Shown here one piece after another: positions 10,943-20,956 of a stretch of DNA of 64,000 bases (position 1 is its first letter; every line of letters begins with the position of its first letter). The position numbers and the translations under genes are program-made. Source of the stretch: Tremella fuciformis (taxonomy: Eukaryota > Basidiomycota > Tremellomycetes > Tremellales > Tremellaceae); the NCBI GenBank assembly GCA_032768795.1, contig CP136490.1, positions 6,448,001 through 6,512,000 on the forward strand. The letters are read 5' to 3'. The notes beneath the pieces are model-generated. The model was not told where the DNA came from and ran no database searches. It worked only from the letters and a program-made list of their open reading frames with translations.

Positions 10943-13900
10943 ATGCCAGCTCGAAGGAGGGCAGCCGGCTCGTCCCAACAGCCGATCCCGATAGATGACT
11001 CGGACGACGAAGTGCCCCGTGAGCCTTCGCCTCTTCAGCATCTCGAGACTGGCACAACTGAGCTTTTTCCAGCTATCAGATCGAGTCGTGCTCAGTATTC
11101 ACCCGTAGACTCGGACGACTCATCAGTTGTCGCTGCAGAGACGTTCAGGCGCCGCCATGCTCAAGCTAGCAGTGGGCGAGGGAACCAAGCTGAGCGTGAG
11201 CGGATCTTGTACGGCTGTTGGCAGCTTTGACTGATGTTCGAGCGGTCCTTCCGGCTTCACAGGCACCATCCGGTGGCCCCAGAGTAAGATGTTGGTCACG
11301 TACACAGGGCGTCGTGCTACAAGGCTGATGTGACAGCTGCTCGCAAGACGATCAACTCGCGTCGTCCGGGACCTTCCCATCAAGGTAGACGCGTCTTCCA
11401 ACTTGACGGCGAAACTGAGTCCCAGGCGCTCAGAGCTCCGAGGAGGAGGAAGAACATCAGACGCCCAGAGCCCGCCTACGGGGACGGCATGCTGGGCAAT
11501 CGTCCATATCCAACCCTGCCTCCGCCAGCAATAGCCCGATCAAAACTCCAAAACCGCTGCCCCTGCGACGCGCCCGGATCCAAGCGGGAGAGGATCTTCC
11601 AGAGACCTCTGAAGACGATGGTCCTCGTGTCACTCGTCGTGGTGTCCCAGCAGCAGCCAGTTCGGCGAGAGTCTCAAGGCTCTCACAGAGTTCTTCAAGT
11701 CAACGATTAGCTCGAGAAACGCCCATCGTCATCGACTCTGACTCCGACCCTGCCCCTCGTCCACGCAAACCAGCAGTCTCAAATCGCCAGATCGTCGCTG
11801 ACGGAACTTGGGGGAATCCTATTAATCGCAGTGCTCCACTCAGGACAGCCACGCCGGATGAGCCGCAAGTTGAGGAGGATGTCGCCGATGGGTCGTGGGG
11901 ACACCCTATCGATCGCAGTGCTCGGCCGGTTGCGCCAGACCCGACTCGACGCTCCGAATCCGAACCTACGCACGACATTGCCGATGGATCATGGGGACAC
12001 CCCATTGATCGATCTGCTAGCCGGGTCAAGAGAGCTACTGAGACCGCCGTATCGCCAGATCCTCCTGTCAATGATCCGGTGGAGGCAGAGCCTGACATTC
12101 CTATGGCCCCGGCGGAGGCCGCAGCTCCAGCTGGCAGCTGGGGTCATCCGATTGACCGCAGTCAGGGTTTTGTCCCTCAGCAGTCGTCTCCGAAAGAGCC
12201 TGGGACGGAGACTGCCGGCGCATCGCAACATCGATCAAAGAAGCGTGCCTCTCCGCCAACGCCGGTTGGACGACAAGTGAACCATAGGAGAGCCAAGGGG
12301 AAAGGTCGTCGATTGAGCCTTGACATGCGACATGAGGTCTTGTCTGGACCGCCTTCTCGCCTGGGTCCTACATGGAGGACATACTCGGATACCGAGCCCT
12401 CCGGGCCATCTTCACCTCGCAACGCCGTAGCTCAAGATGAGTCGGTTGCTTCCACTGGCGAAATCGAGACTCCATCGGCCAGTGACAATGCGCTGGCCCT
12501 GGTGGGCGACGCAGAACCAGCTGCTCCCGGCGATATCGAAATGGAGCGAATGTCGTCTGAGCCGCCCAAAGAGGGGATAAGACCTTCAACGTCTGGTTCG
12601 TCCAGTGTATCCGCCATGCTCCCCACCGCAATTTCAACATCGACTTCAACACCGCCGGAGCGAGATAGATCATCGTCAAGCCTGACTGTTGAGTCGACCC
12701 ATGTCGAGGTGGAGCAGGCAGTGGAAGAGATGCGCACGGGAGTCGAGGACGTGCAGCTTATCCCGGGGCTGGTAAATCCCGGATCAAGCTTAGACGCACC
12801 GCCATCGGAAGAACAGGAAACGCACGTGACCAAGGAAACAGGGTTTGAAGCCCCGGAGATCACTGCCAGCGGCTCAGACACGACAAACGGGGCACCTTCA
12901 CTGCCGCAAACCTTTCAGCCCCGAGAATTCAAGTCTTTCTTCGGAAACCAGAGCTCATTGGACTTCGTCAAAAATCTGATGGCTAAGTTCACCTCACCAG
13001 ACCTTCCGGAAACAGCGGACAAGCCTGATGCGATCGCATCAAGTATCCAGTCAGGCGAGACCGCACCCCAGGAAGCAGCATCTCAAGTCGTGGATACGAC
13101 TATGGACGTTGACGAGCCGCTTGAGGTTGTTAACGCATCAATGGTCAGAGCATCACCCGACATACTAGCCATCAAATCTGAGCCTGGCAAGGTCCAAAAG
13201 ATGGGGGACATGAAAGTCGAAATCATCTCGGTACACGACTCAGATTCCGATAGTGATCGGATGGAAGGTCCCTCGTCTCGCCCGTATGGTCGGACAAAGC
13301 GAATTGCCAGCACCCCGGCGACATCGCCGACGCCTCCCCGAATCATGAGCTACGAGAAATGGCTCGAGATTGTACAGAACGGTGGGGACAGTGATATCAG
13401 CCTGTCTTCAGATCTCCTGCACCCGACGTTCCCAGATGAGGTGTACCCTGTGGAGGAGTTTGAGACGGAATATCCGCCCGGCAGGCGTGGGGTCGCCATA
13501 CGCACAGCGAATACGAAGATTCACGAAGACTGGCATAAGATGGAGCCCCAGCTCACTCGAATGCCTGAGCTGCATCGCGAGATCTTCGCCGGGTACATCA
13601 CCGAAGCAACGAGCATTGATGAACCACAAGCAGCCGAAATTCACGTGCTCAATGACGTTGACGAGGAAGGTGCACCTCAGGATTTCGAGTTTGCATATAG
13701 CAATCGCCCGCTATACGCAAAGGCCATACCAGATCCAGAGTTGACGGCCGGCTGTGGCTGCGATGGACCCTGCGACCCACACTCCAAGACTTGTTCGTGT
13801 TTGAAACTGCAAAGGTGTTACTCGTACGACGTCGGGCTGGATGGGTTCGCATACAATTCGTGAATCTCGACCGTTGCCGCGTTCCCGCCGACGAGGGCTG

Positions 13901-14962
13901 ACGTGTAGTGACGCCACATTGAAAGATGGGCTGACCAACGTGTCTATCTGGGAATGTGGTCCGAATTGTGGCTGCCCTCCCGAGTGCATGAACCGAGTCA
14001 TCCAACGTGGTCGGGCATCGACGACCGAGGTTGACATCTTCAAAACCCGCAACCGCGGGTGGGGCGTCAAAGCTAGAAGCGTTATTCCTCGCGGCACATT
14101 CCTCGGCATCTACTCTGGAGAGATCATCACTGAGGGCGAGTGCGAGAGGCGCGGGAAGCTGTATGGAGACATTGGTCGAACGTAAATTTCCTGCGCTAGC
14201 CATGATTGTTGAGCTAAGTAGCAGATACCTGTTCGACTGTGACGGGTATCAGATCTCAAACCCTCCTGAAGGACTGGCCGAGATCGACGAACGCCTGGCA
14301 GCTTTGGCTGCAGCAGCTCGGCGACGAGCCGTACGCATGGCGATAAACGAGGACGACAACTACTCGTATTCGGCTTGTTCGGTGGATGCCTTCCACTATG
14401 GCAACTTCACGAGATTCCTTAATCATCGGTGTGACCCGAACCTCACCATTGCTCAAGCTTATGCCTTTGTAAGCTTAGAGCTGGCCGTGACGCTATTAGC
14501 TGACTGCCTTAGGATTTTCACCCTGAGAGACCTCTGTACGTGACGAGAACCGCGGATCTTCGAGGTTGCTGACTTGCAGCTTGGTGATCTTCGCTCGAAG
14601 AGACATCAAAAGGGGAGAGGAATGCTGTATCAGCTACAAAGGCCTCCCTGTGAGCTGGGCTCAGGTGCTCACAAGAGCAAGCTAAATCAGACAGGACGAA
14701 GCTGTACCCGAACCCGTCAAGAAAGTGGTCAAGCGAGGGATTGGCCGGGGCAGAGGTAAAAAGGGCAAATCGTCGACGGCGGTGCACGTTGCGCTCAACA
14801 AAACGGTCCGCAATCGGCAGGCCAAGGATTTGTGCAAGTGGTGAGTAATTTTGCAGATGGCGCATACGTGTGATTGACACCTGCAGCGGCGCGTGGAACT
14901 GCGACGGACAGATGTTCGGAGTGAATTCGCGCGACGAGTCGAGTGGCAGTCCCGATGATTAG
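10943..14962 (+). CDS. clr4: SET-domain histone H3K9 methyltransferase (Su(var)3-9/Clr4 type) with long WG-repeat N-terminus
   Basis: Predicted to methylate H3K9 and build heterochromatin in the nucleus. Ten exons: join(10943..11195, 11243..11283, 11324..11384, 11426..13859, 13909..14181, 14225..14468, 14513..14535, 14580..14649, 14695..14840, 14887..14962), 1,206 residues. The C-terminal third is diagnostic: a cysteine-rich pre-SET from about 890 (AGCGCDGPCD, KTCSCLKLQRC, ECGPNCGCPPECMNRV), a SET domain (NRGWGVKARSVIPRGTFLGIYSGEII, then HYGNFTRFLNHRCDPN at 1078-1093) and a post-SET CKCGAWNCDG. No chromodomain is recognisable. Residues 244-364 hold four copies of DGSWGHPIDRS, and acidic Ile/Val-Asp stretches resemble SUMO-interaction motifs. 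Splicing of the small second and third exons is the least certain part; two alternatives keep frame. The SET motif reads NHRC where NHSC is usual. Confidence 0.9.
11800..12162 (+). repeat. Four WG-containing peptide repeats in the methyltransferase N-terminus
   Basis: The coding strand carries four near-identical units: DGTWGNPINRS (Trp codon at 11809), DGSWGHPIDRS twice (Trp codons at 11896 and 11992), and AGSWGHPIDRS (Trp codon at 12139). Unit starts are spaced 29, 32 and 49 codons apart and the spacers are unrelated, so the motif itself appears to be under selection. Confidence 0.9.
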
Positions 14963-15249
14963 GGGAGAGGGTTAATCTGAGCTGAGCAGATGTCGGGTTT
15001 GAGCATGCGTGTCATGACGCTGTATCATCATCACCATCATTGGCGGGGACCTGCATGCATCTGTGTTGCTACATATGTGAGGCAAACGCAGCAATGGCAG
15101 GGAAGGAAGGTGGTCGGATTAGCCCGGATGACGAGATCTCCTGACCAAATGAATTTCACCTTTGTCCCCTATCAATCAATCACCTATCGCTCACTCGTCT
15201 TGGTCATTTACTTGAGCGGCTCGGCGCTGGTGTAGCTCAACGCGGCAGC

Positions 15250-17014
15250 ATGTCAGCGGCAGCATCAACGTCGCAGGTGGCTCAGACCAGCTCTGACGCC
15301 TCTGCATCCGAGCACCAGCCGCCCACCACCCTCCCCACCTGGCCTCCGAAGCTCACGCCGAGTCAACTGCAACACCTCCTCACCCTCTCCACGACGTACG
15401 CTCTCGCACACGGCTTCACGCTTCTCCCTCCCGCGCCTACCTTTCCGCCCACCTCGACCGTCGCCGCCCCCCTGTCGCTCTTCCCCACACCCTTCCCTCG
15501 GGCACTGTACCAACTCGCGCGCGACCTCCAGCCACTCTACAATGCCCTGTACGCTAGAATAGCGCTGGACTGGGAGTTTCTGGACGGCGTGTTCGCGGGC
15601 GTGAGCGAGGTGGACGCCTTCCAGGGCGCCCTGTGGCGGGGGTGGACGAGCGTGCGGAAAGAGCTGTCACAAGTGGGCTATCCGCGATCTTTTTTGGAAG
15701 GGTGGGTTGGGCTGATGGGCAGCCGTTGCAGCTGGGCATATTCCGCTCGGACTACTTGTTGCATGACACGCCTGGAAAGCCCCTGGAGATCAAGCAGGTC
15801 GAGTTCAACACTATCGCTTCGTCCTTTGGCGCGCTGAGCCAGCGCGCCGGGGAGATGCACCAGTGAGCTTGCGGTGAGAACGAGATGGTGCAGGACTGAG
15901 CGTAGGTACCTGTCGCGCAGCACCGGCGGCTACTTTGGGTCGTCACCACACTTCATGGACACCGCTGCTTATCCCTCCAATCACTCCCTCGAGCAAGTCG
16001 CGGCCGGTCTCGGCGACGCGTGGAAGCACTACGACGAGCGGAACGCCGCGGTCCTCTTCGTCGTGCAGGATGGGGAGCGGAACGTCTTCGACCAGCGATG
16101 GCTCGAGTACGAGCTCATGGAGAAGAGCCCTGGCTTGCGCGTGATCCGCCACACCTTTGCAGAGCTCGAAACCCTCGCCACGGTCGACCCAGACACGAAG
16201 CGCCTGCTGCTACCCTCCCCCGAAGACCCCTCAGCGCCTCCAATAGAAGTGGCAGTAATCTACTACCGAGCTGCCTACACGCCCAACGACTACCCGACAG
16301 GAAAGGAGTGGGACACGCGGCTGCTGCTGGAACGCTCGCGGGCCGTCAAGTGTCCAAGCATGGCCCTGCAACTGGCAGGAGCGAAGAAGGTGCAGCAGGT
16401 CTTGAGTGAGCCGGGAGTGCTGGAGGACTTTCTCCTCGGGCCAGAGAGACCAGACGTCGGCCTCGGACGCGGAGCCGGGAGCGTGAGTCAGGCGGACGTG
16501 GACCGCCTGCGGGAGACGTGGATCGGCCTCTACCCTCTTGACGATACCGAACAGGGCAAAGCAGCAGTCCGACTCGCCAAGACCGAGAGCGAGCGCTTCG
16601 TGCTCAAGCCTCAGCGGGAAGGAGGTGGCAACAACATCTACCGCGAGTCGATACCGCCTTTTCTGGCCGAGCTGGAGAAGAGCGGCAAGGACAGCGTCAG
16701 CGCGTACATCCTGATGGAGCTGATCACACCGCCGAAAGACCTGCACAACCTGCTGCTGAAGGGAGGAGAGGCGACCCCGAGAGATGCGGATGTCGTCAGT
16801 GAGTTGGGGGTGTATGGGGTCATGCTTTTCCATAGTCAAGGAGGCAGTCTGGTCAATCGCGAGGCTGGGACATTGTTGCGGACGAAGGGTAGGGAGAGTG
16901 ACGAGGGCGGCGTGGCCATTGGTCAGTGTCTCTTTTCCGAGAGTGGTCTGGGATGTACAGGAGGCTGACTATGCAGGTATCAGCTCGATAGACAGTCCTT
17001 TGCTCGTTGTGTAG
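15250..17014 (+). CDS. GSH2: Glutathione synthetase
   Basis: ATP-grasp ligase joining gamma-glutamylcysteine and glycine to glutathione in the cytosol. Four exons: join(15250..15672, 15723..15862, 15906..16921, 16977..17014), 538 residues, slightly longer than yeast Gsh2. Diagnostic stretches are GIFRSDYLLHD, IKQVEFNTIASSFGALS, the substrate-binding region VIYYRAAYTPNDYP, the ATP-binding lysine and glycine-rich loop FVLKPQREGGGNN, ILMELITPP, and ELGVYGVML near the C-terminus. The first intron removes a stretch that would otherwise interrupt the block between KELSQ and PLQLGIFRS. The last exon adds only twelve residues. It is tandem with the methyltransferase upstream, 287 bp apart. Confidence 0.96.
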
Positions 17015-17169
17015 ATGCATAGATGCGAGAAGCGATGAATGCACTTGTGACCAAGTTGCCATTTTCCCACGGTGTCTGTAGGAATTTCTGACGGATTGAC
17101 GATTCTTGCTGTTGCATGCTTTTACTGCATCTGCGCAACCTCATACTCAGCTTCTTGGGACTCGTCGCA

Positions 17170-19005
17170 ATGGCCACGCTCCTACCTCCCCCGAAGCGGC
17201 TCAAGTCGGCCTACTCGCAGTCACTCAAGCCGCGGGTCTCCCCTCCGCCCGACACGCCCGTTCCTTCCATCGTCGTCCAGTTCAAGAACGCCGAGAATGG
17301 CGACAACCTCGGACCGGCGGTCAATCTGCCTGCCGACACGGCAAGAGATGCTCTGCAGCTCTTGGCGAACAAACTGACCAATGTGCGCTCAGAACAGCTC
17401 TATCCTCCATCTGGCCCTGAGCTGAAATACAGGCCGATGAGCCACTGCCGTATTCTTTCCACCTCATCCCCCGCTCGTCTACGTCGACGACGCCCGCTCG
17501 GATACCCATCAACACCTCCATTCTTGCCGATGCCCTACCTTCTTCTGGCACAGCCGCCGGCCTCTTCTCTCCCGAAGACGTGTTCGAGCTGTGGTGTGAG
17601 CCCCAGGCGGTCTTTCGTGTCCGGAGTGTCGGGCGGTGCTCGGCCACTCTGAGCGGCCACGGAAGCCCTATACTGTGCTGCGCGCAGAGTCCGACCGGGC
17701 GATACGCAGCGACGGGGAGCGGGGATGCCACGGCGCGGATATGGGACATGGAGACTGAGACGCCCAAGGTCAGCTGATCGGAGCCAGCCTGTTGGCGAAG
17801 GCGAGCTGACGGACAGTGGACGTTGTCGGGGCACAAGGGCTGGGTGCTGTGCGTCGAGTGGGACGCGCGGGAGAAGTTGCTCGCTACGGGCGGCCACGAC
17901 GGCCAGGTCCGTCTGTGGTCCCCTCAGACGGGCCAGCCTGCTGGACAGCCACTGCTGGGACACATCAAGTGGATCACGTCTCTGGCGTTCGAGCCGCTCC
18001 ACCTTTCGCGCGGGCCAAGTCAGCGCATAGCCTCTGCTTCGAAGGACGGCACGGTCCGCGTGTGGAATACGTCGACACGCAAGCTCGATTTCGTGCTCAC
18101 GGGCCATGCGGCCAGCGTGAACGTAGTGCGCTGGGGAGGAGAGGGTGTGATTTACACCGGAAGCAGTGATCGGACGGTCAAAGTCTGGTCGGGGCAGGAC
18201 GTGAGTCTGCCCGAGGTAGCCAGGTCGAGGAGGGGCTGACGAGTAGGGCAAGCTGATTCGGACGCTCTCGGAGCACGCGCACTGGGTCAACACCATGGCC
18301 CTCAGTACGGACTTTGTCCTGCGCACAGGACCATTCGATCATACCGGCAAAGTACCCGCAGACGACGCCGAGGGTAAGCCCTCCTCCACCAGTCTAGCCA
18401 TTTTGCTGATTCTCAGCGGTCAAGCTCGCCAGAGACCGCTACACCGCACAGACAGCTACACACCCCGAATCGCTCATCACCGGCTCTGACGACCACACGC
18501 TCTTCCTGTGGCCGCCGCAGGCGTCGTCGTCGCTCTCGGGCGGCGCAACGCCAAAGAAGCCCCTGGCACGGTTGACCGGACATCAGAAGCAGGTCAATCA
18601 CGTGCTGTTCTCCCCGGACGGAAGGTGGATCGCCAGTGCGGGGTTCGACAACGCCGTGAAACTCTGGGAGGGGCGCACGGGCAAGTTCGTCGCGAGCCTC
18701 AGGGGTCATGTGGCGGCCGTGTATAGGGTGGCGTGGAGTGCGGATAGCAGGATGCTCGTTTCGGCAAGCAAGGACTCGACGCTCAAGGCGAGCTGCCCAA
18801 CGAGCGAGTGGAAGGGGCGCTGACGTGTAGTTGTGGGACCTCAAGACATACAAGATCCGCATTGACCTTCCGGGACATACGGACGAGGTGTACTGCGTCG
18901 ACTTTGTCGCTGACAAGATCGTCAGTGGCGGTAGAGACAAGACGGTCAAGATGTGAGCTATTTGGGCATTATACGAATTAGCTGATCTCCAGATGGAAAA
19001 ACTAG
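17170..19005 (+). CDS. RSA4: WD-repeat ribosome assembly factor Rsa4/Notchless
   Basis: Acts in the nucleus on pre-60S particles, where its N-terminal domain engages the AAA-ATPase Rea1/Mdn1. Seven exons: join(17170..17382, 17433..17768, 17817..18200, 18247..18373, 18417..18787, 18831..18952, 18993..19005), 521 residues. An N-terminal NLE/UBL domain (VQFKNAENGDNLGPAVNLP, EPLPYSFHLIP) is followed by the linker QAVFRVRSVGRC, which is highly conserved in Rsa4, and a run of about eight WD40 blades (LSGHGSPILCCAQSP, ARIWDME, LSGHKGWVLCVEWD, VRLWSP, VRVWNT, VKVWSG, LFLWPP, VKLWEG, LWDLKTYK) ending KTVKIWKN. Intron five starts with GC instead of GT (AAG|gcgagc), needed to keep the frame into LWDLKTYK. 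Confidence 0.95.
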
Positions 19006-19082
19006 ATTTTTGGCTCGGTCTTTAGCGCTGGTTTGCACAAATGCATACATGTTGTGTGTGAACGAATGCTGGTGTGGTTGTG

Positions 19083-20562
19083 TCACTCCTCTCCCTCGCC
19101 ATCCACCAGCCACTGTGCAAAGTTGTCCAATCTTGCTCTCTCGTCCTTGTCCTCGTCTTCCTCCAGTGCGACGCCCTTGCCAGACCGTTTATACCGTTCT
19201 CGTCCAGTGAAGATGCCCGCATATATCCGCCGCCCGTCAAAGTACCGCCCATTCATCTTCATGACACAAGCTTGTGCCGCTGCGGGCGATTTGAACTTGA
19301 CCGTCATCACGCCATCTTCCTCTTTCTGCAATGTCAGCAGTCACCATAGCGGACCAGGCCAGCTGGGACGCACGTCGTACAGTATGACGCTGGTCACGTC
19401 ACCCAACGTCTCTGCCTCCTCTCGAACATCCTCTTTGAGCTCGAGCAGTAGCTTCGGGTCTTTGTCCAGATCTTCTGGCGCAAACATGCCTTTGAGCACT
19501 ACTACACGATTGAACCGCGATGCTCCCGGCGCAGGTGCTCCCTCAGCTGGTGCCAGGGGATCGTCCGAGTCGTCGTCCGAATGCCAGGTGATTTTGCTTC
19601 CCGTCAGCTGCCTCCACCACGCACAGGGCAGCTCACCTCTGCATCGTCTTGATCCTCTTTGACATTCTCTGCTTCTCTTCCGCACTCAGAGCCTTCTTTT
19701 TCTCAAACGGCAGCTCTTTGCTCTCCGTCTGGCCGTCTCTTCCTCCCGCGTTCGTCTCGTCTTTTGGCGGGTTCGAATACTCCGCCTCCCTCACTCGCAT
19801 ATTGCCAAACCCTCCGCCCATCTCAAGCTCGGTATCGTCTAGCAGCGTCACAGCGAGGTCCACACTGCCTTCCTTGAAATACATGACCAGTGCCTCGCCC
19901 TTGAATTTGCCGCTGTCATCGTAGTACATCTTGATCCGCGGCTCGCCGTCGTTGCCGATCATCAAGACACCGGCCTTCTGGAAGACCGACGCAAGCAGTT
20001 CGGGCGTGGTGTTCGGCGGAAGGTTGGTGACCCATACACCGGTCTTTTTCGGTGCAGAAGGCTGGACGGCGGGTTTCGCGGGTTTCGAAGAAGAGGCAAC
20101 TGGAGTGGAGGACGACGCTTGGCCGTTTGTGCTGCTGGAGGCAGAGGCCACGGCGATGCTCTCGGGGTCGTAGTCCGACTCCCCCGTGCGCTTCTTCCTC
20201 TTTTTCTCGATCTTTTCTTGGCGTGCGATGACGGCGTTCGCCGGAGTCTAGCGAGAGATTGTCAGGCCGAGCTCGACGAGATGCACGAGGGACAGAGAAG
20301 GGAATGGGTTCCTCACGGATTCGTCTACTCCGGGTACCGAGTATGCGGCCTGCTGGGCTTTCCACTGATCCTCATCGATCTGGTGTGAGATACGGCGGGC
20401 ACGTCAGCAGCTCTTACTCACCAGGCCCACCCACGCCTGCCCGTTCCACTCGTACTCCTGGCCGGTATCTTCATCTTCGTACTGCCACTTTCCAGCTGTT
20501 TTGTCAAAGTGAACGCGGGGGTCCGTCTCAAAGCTCCCCGGCAAGGGCGCGTTGGTGGGCAT
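19083..20562 (-). CDS. CUS2: U2 snRNP splicing factor Cus2 / HIV Tat-SF1 homologue
   Basis: Nuclear RNA-binding factor that associates with SF3b1 and U2 snRNA before pre-spliceosome formation. Five exons: complement(19083..19325, 19374..19596, 19637..20247, 20317..20379, 20422..20562), 426 residues. An N-terminal aromatic region typical of Tat-SF1 (GKWQYEDEDTGQEYEWNG, then IDEDQWKAQQAAYSVPG) precedes a Ser/Lys-rich linker, a first RRM (GVWVTNLPPNTTPELLASVF, FKGEALVMYFKEGSVDLAV), and a C-terminal U2AF-homology motif RRM (RVVVLKGMFAPEDL, then ACVMKMNGRYFDGRRIYA) with the R-Y-F signature used to bind ULM peptides. The tail is acidic (EEDEDKDERARL). Divergent from DAK1. Confidence 0.93.
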
Positions 20563-20956
20563 GGTGGAATGGGGTGGAGAGAATCTTGGAGGTATTCAAG
20601 CCTCTTCACAACTGTATATGTATGTATGAGTGCTGAGCTGTAGCGAAAGAGTATCAGGTGTCAAAGGACGTCATAGAAAGGTGGAGAGAGGTGATATATT
20701 TGATTCCGTGTCCCGGCAAAATGTGGCATTTACCATGCTGTTGAATTAGCGTCGGAGTGACTTTTGCCGGAGAATGTCCGCCTCGGACCGAGTTGGTTTC
20801 CTTCTCGGTGTTCTGCCGCATAACCGCCCCGACACTCCCCTCTCCCCCAAGAGTCCAAGACTATATATGCATGAACAGTCCAGCCCAAGCTGATCTGACA
20901 CCGTAGTCGTTGACGGAGAGCTTTGCAATTCGAAGACAAAACAGAATCGAGATAGA
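20563..20956. promoter_or_regulatory. Divergent promoter region CUS2/DAK1 with TATA box and CCCCT elements
   Basis: The 394 bases between two divergent starts contain a good TATA (tatatat, 20862-20868) about 90 nt upstream of the DAK1 ATG, and a cluster of C-rich CCCC(T) elements at about 20825-20848 that resemble stress-response elements. On the other side a gtatatgtatgtat run lies near 20614. The role of the C-rich cluster is inferred from its sequence. Confidence 0.5.

Noticed and set aside
15020..15045. catcatcaccatcat run resembling a His-tag sequence
   Set aside because: Lies in non-coding DNA between two fungal genes with no vector sequence nearby; it is a simple trinucleotide repeat.
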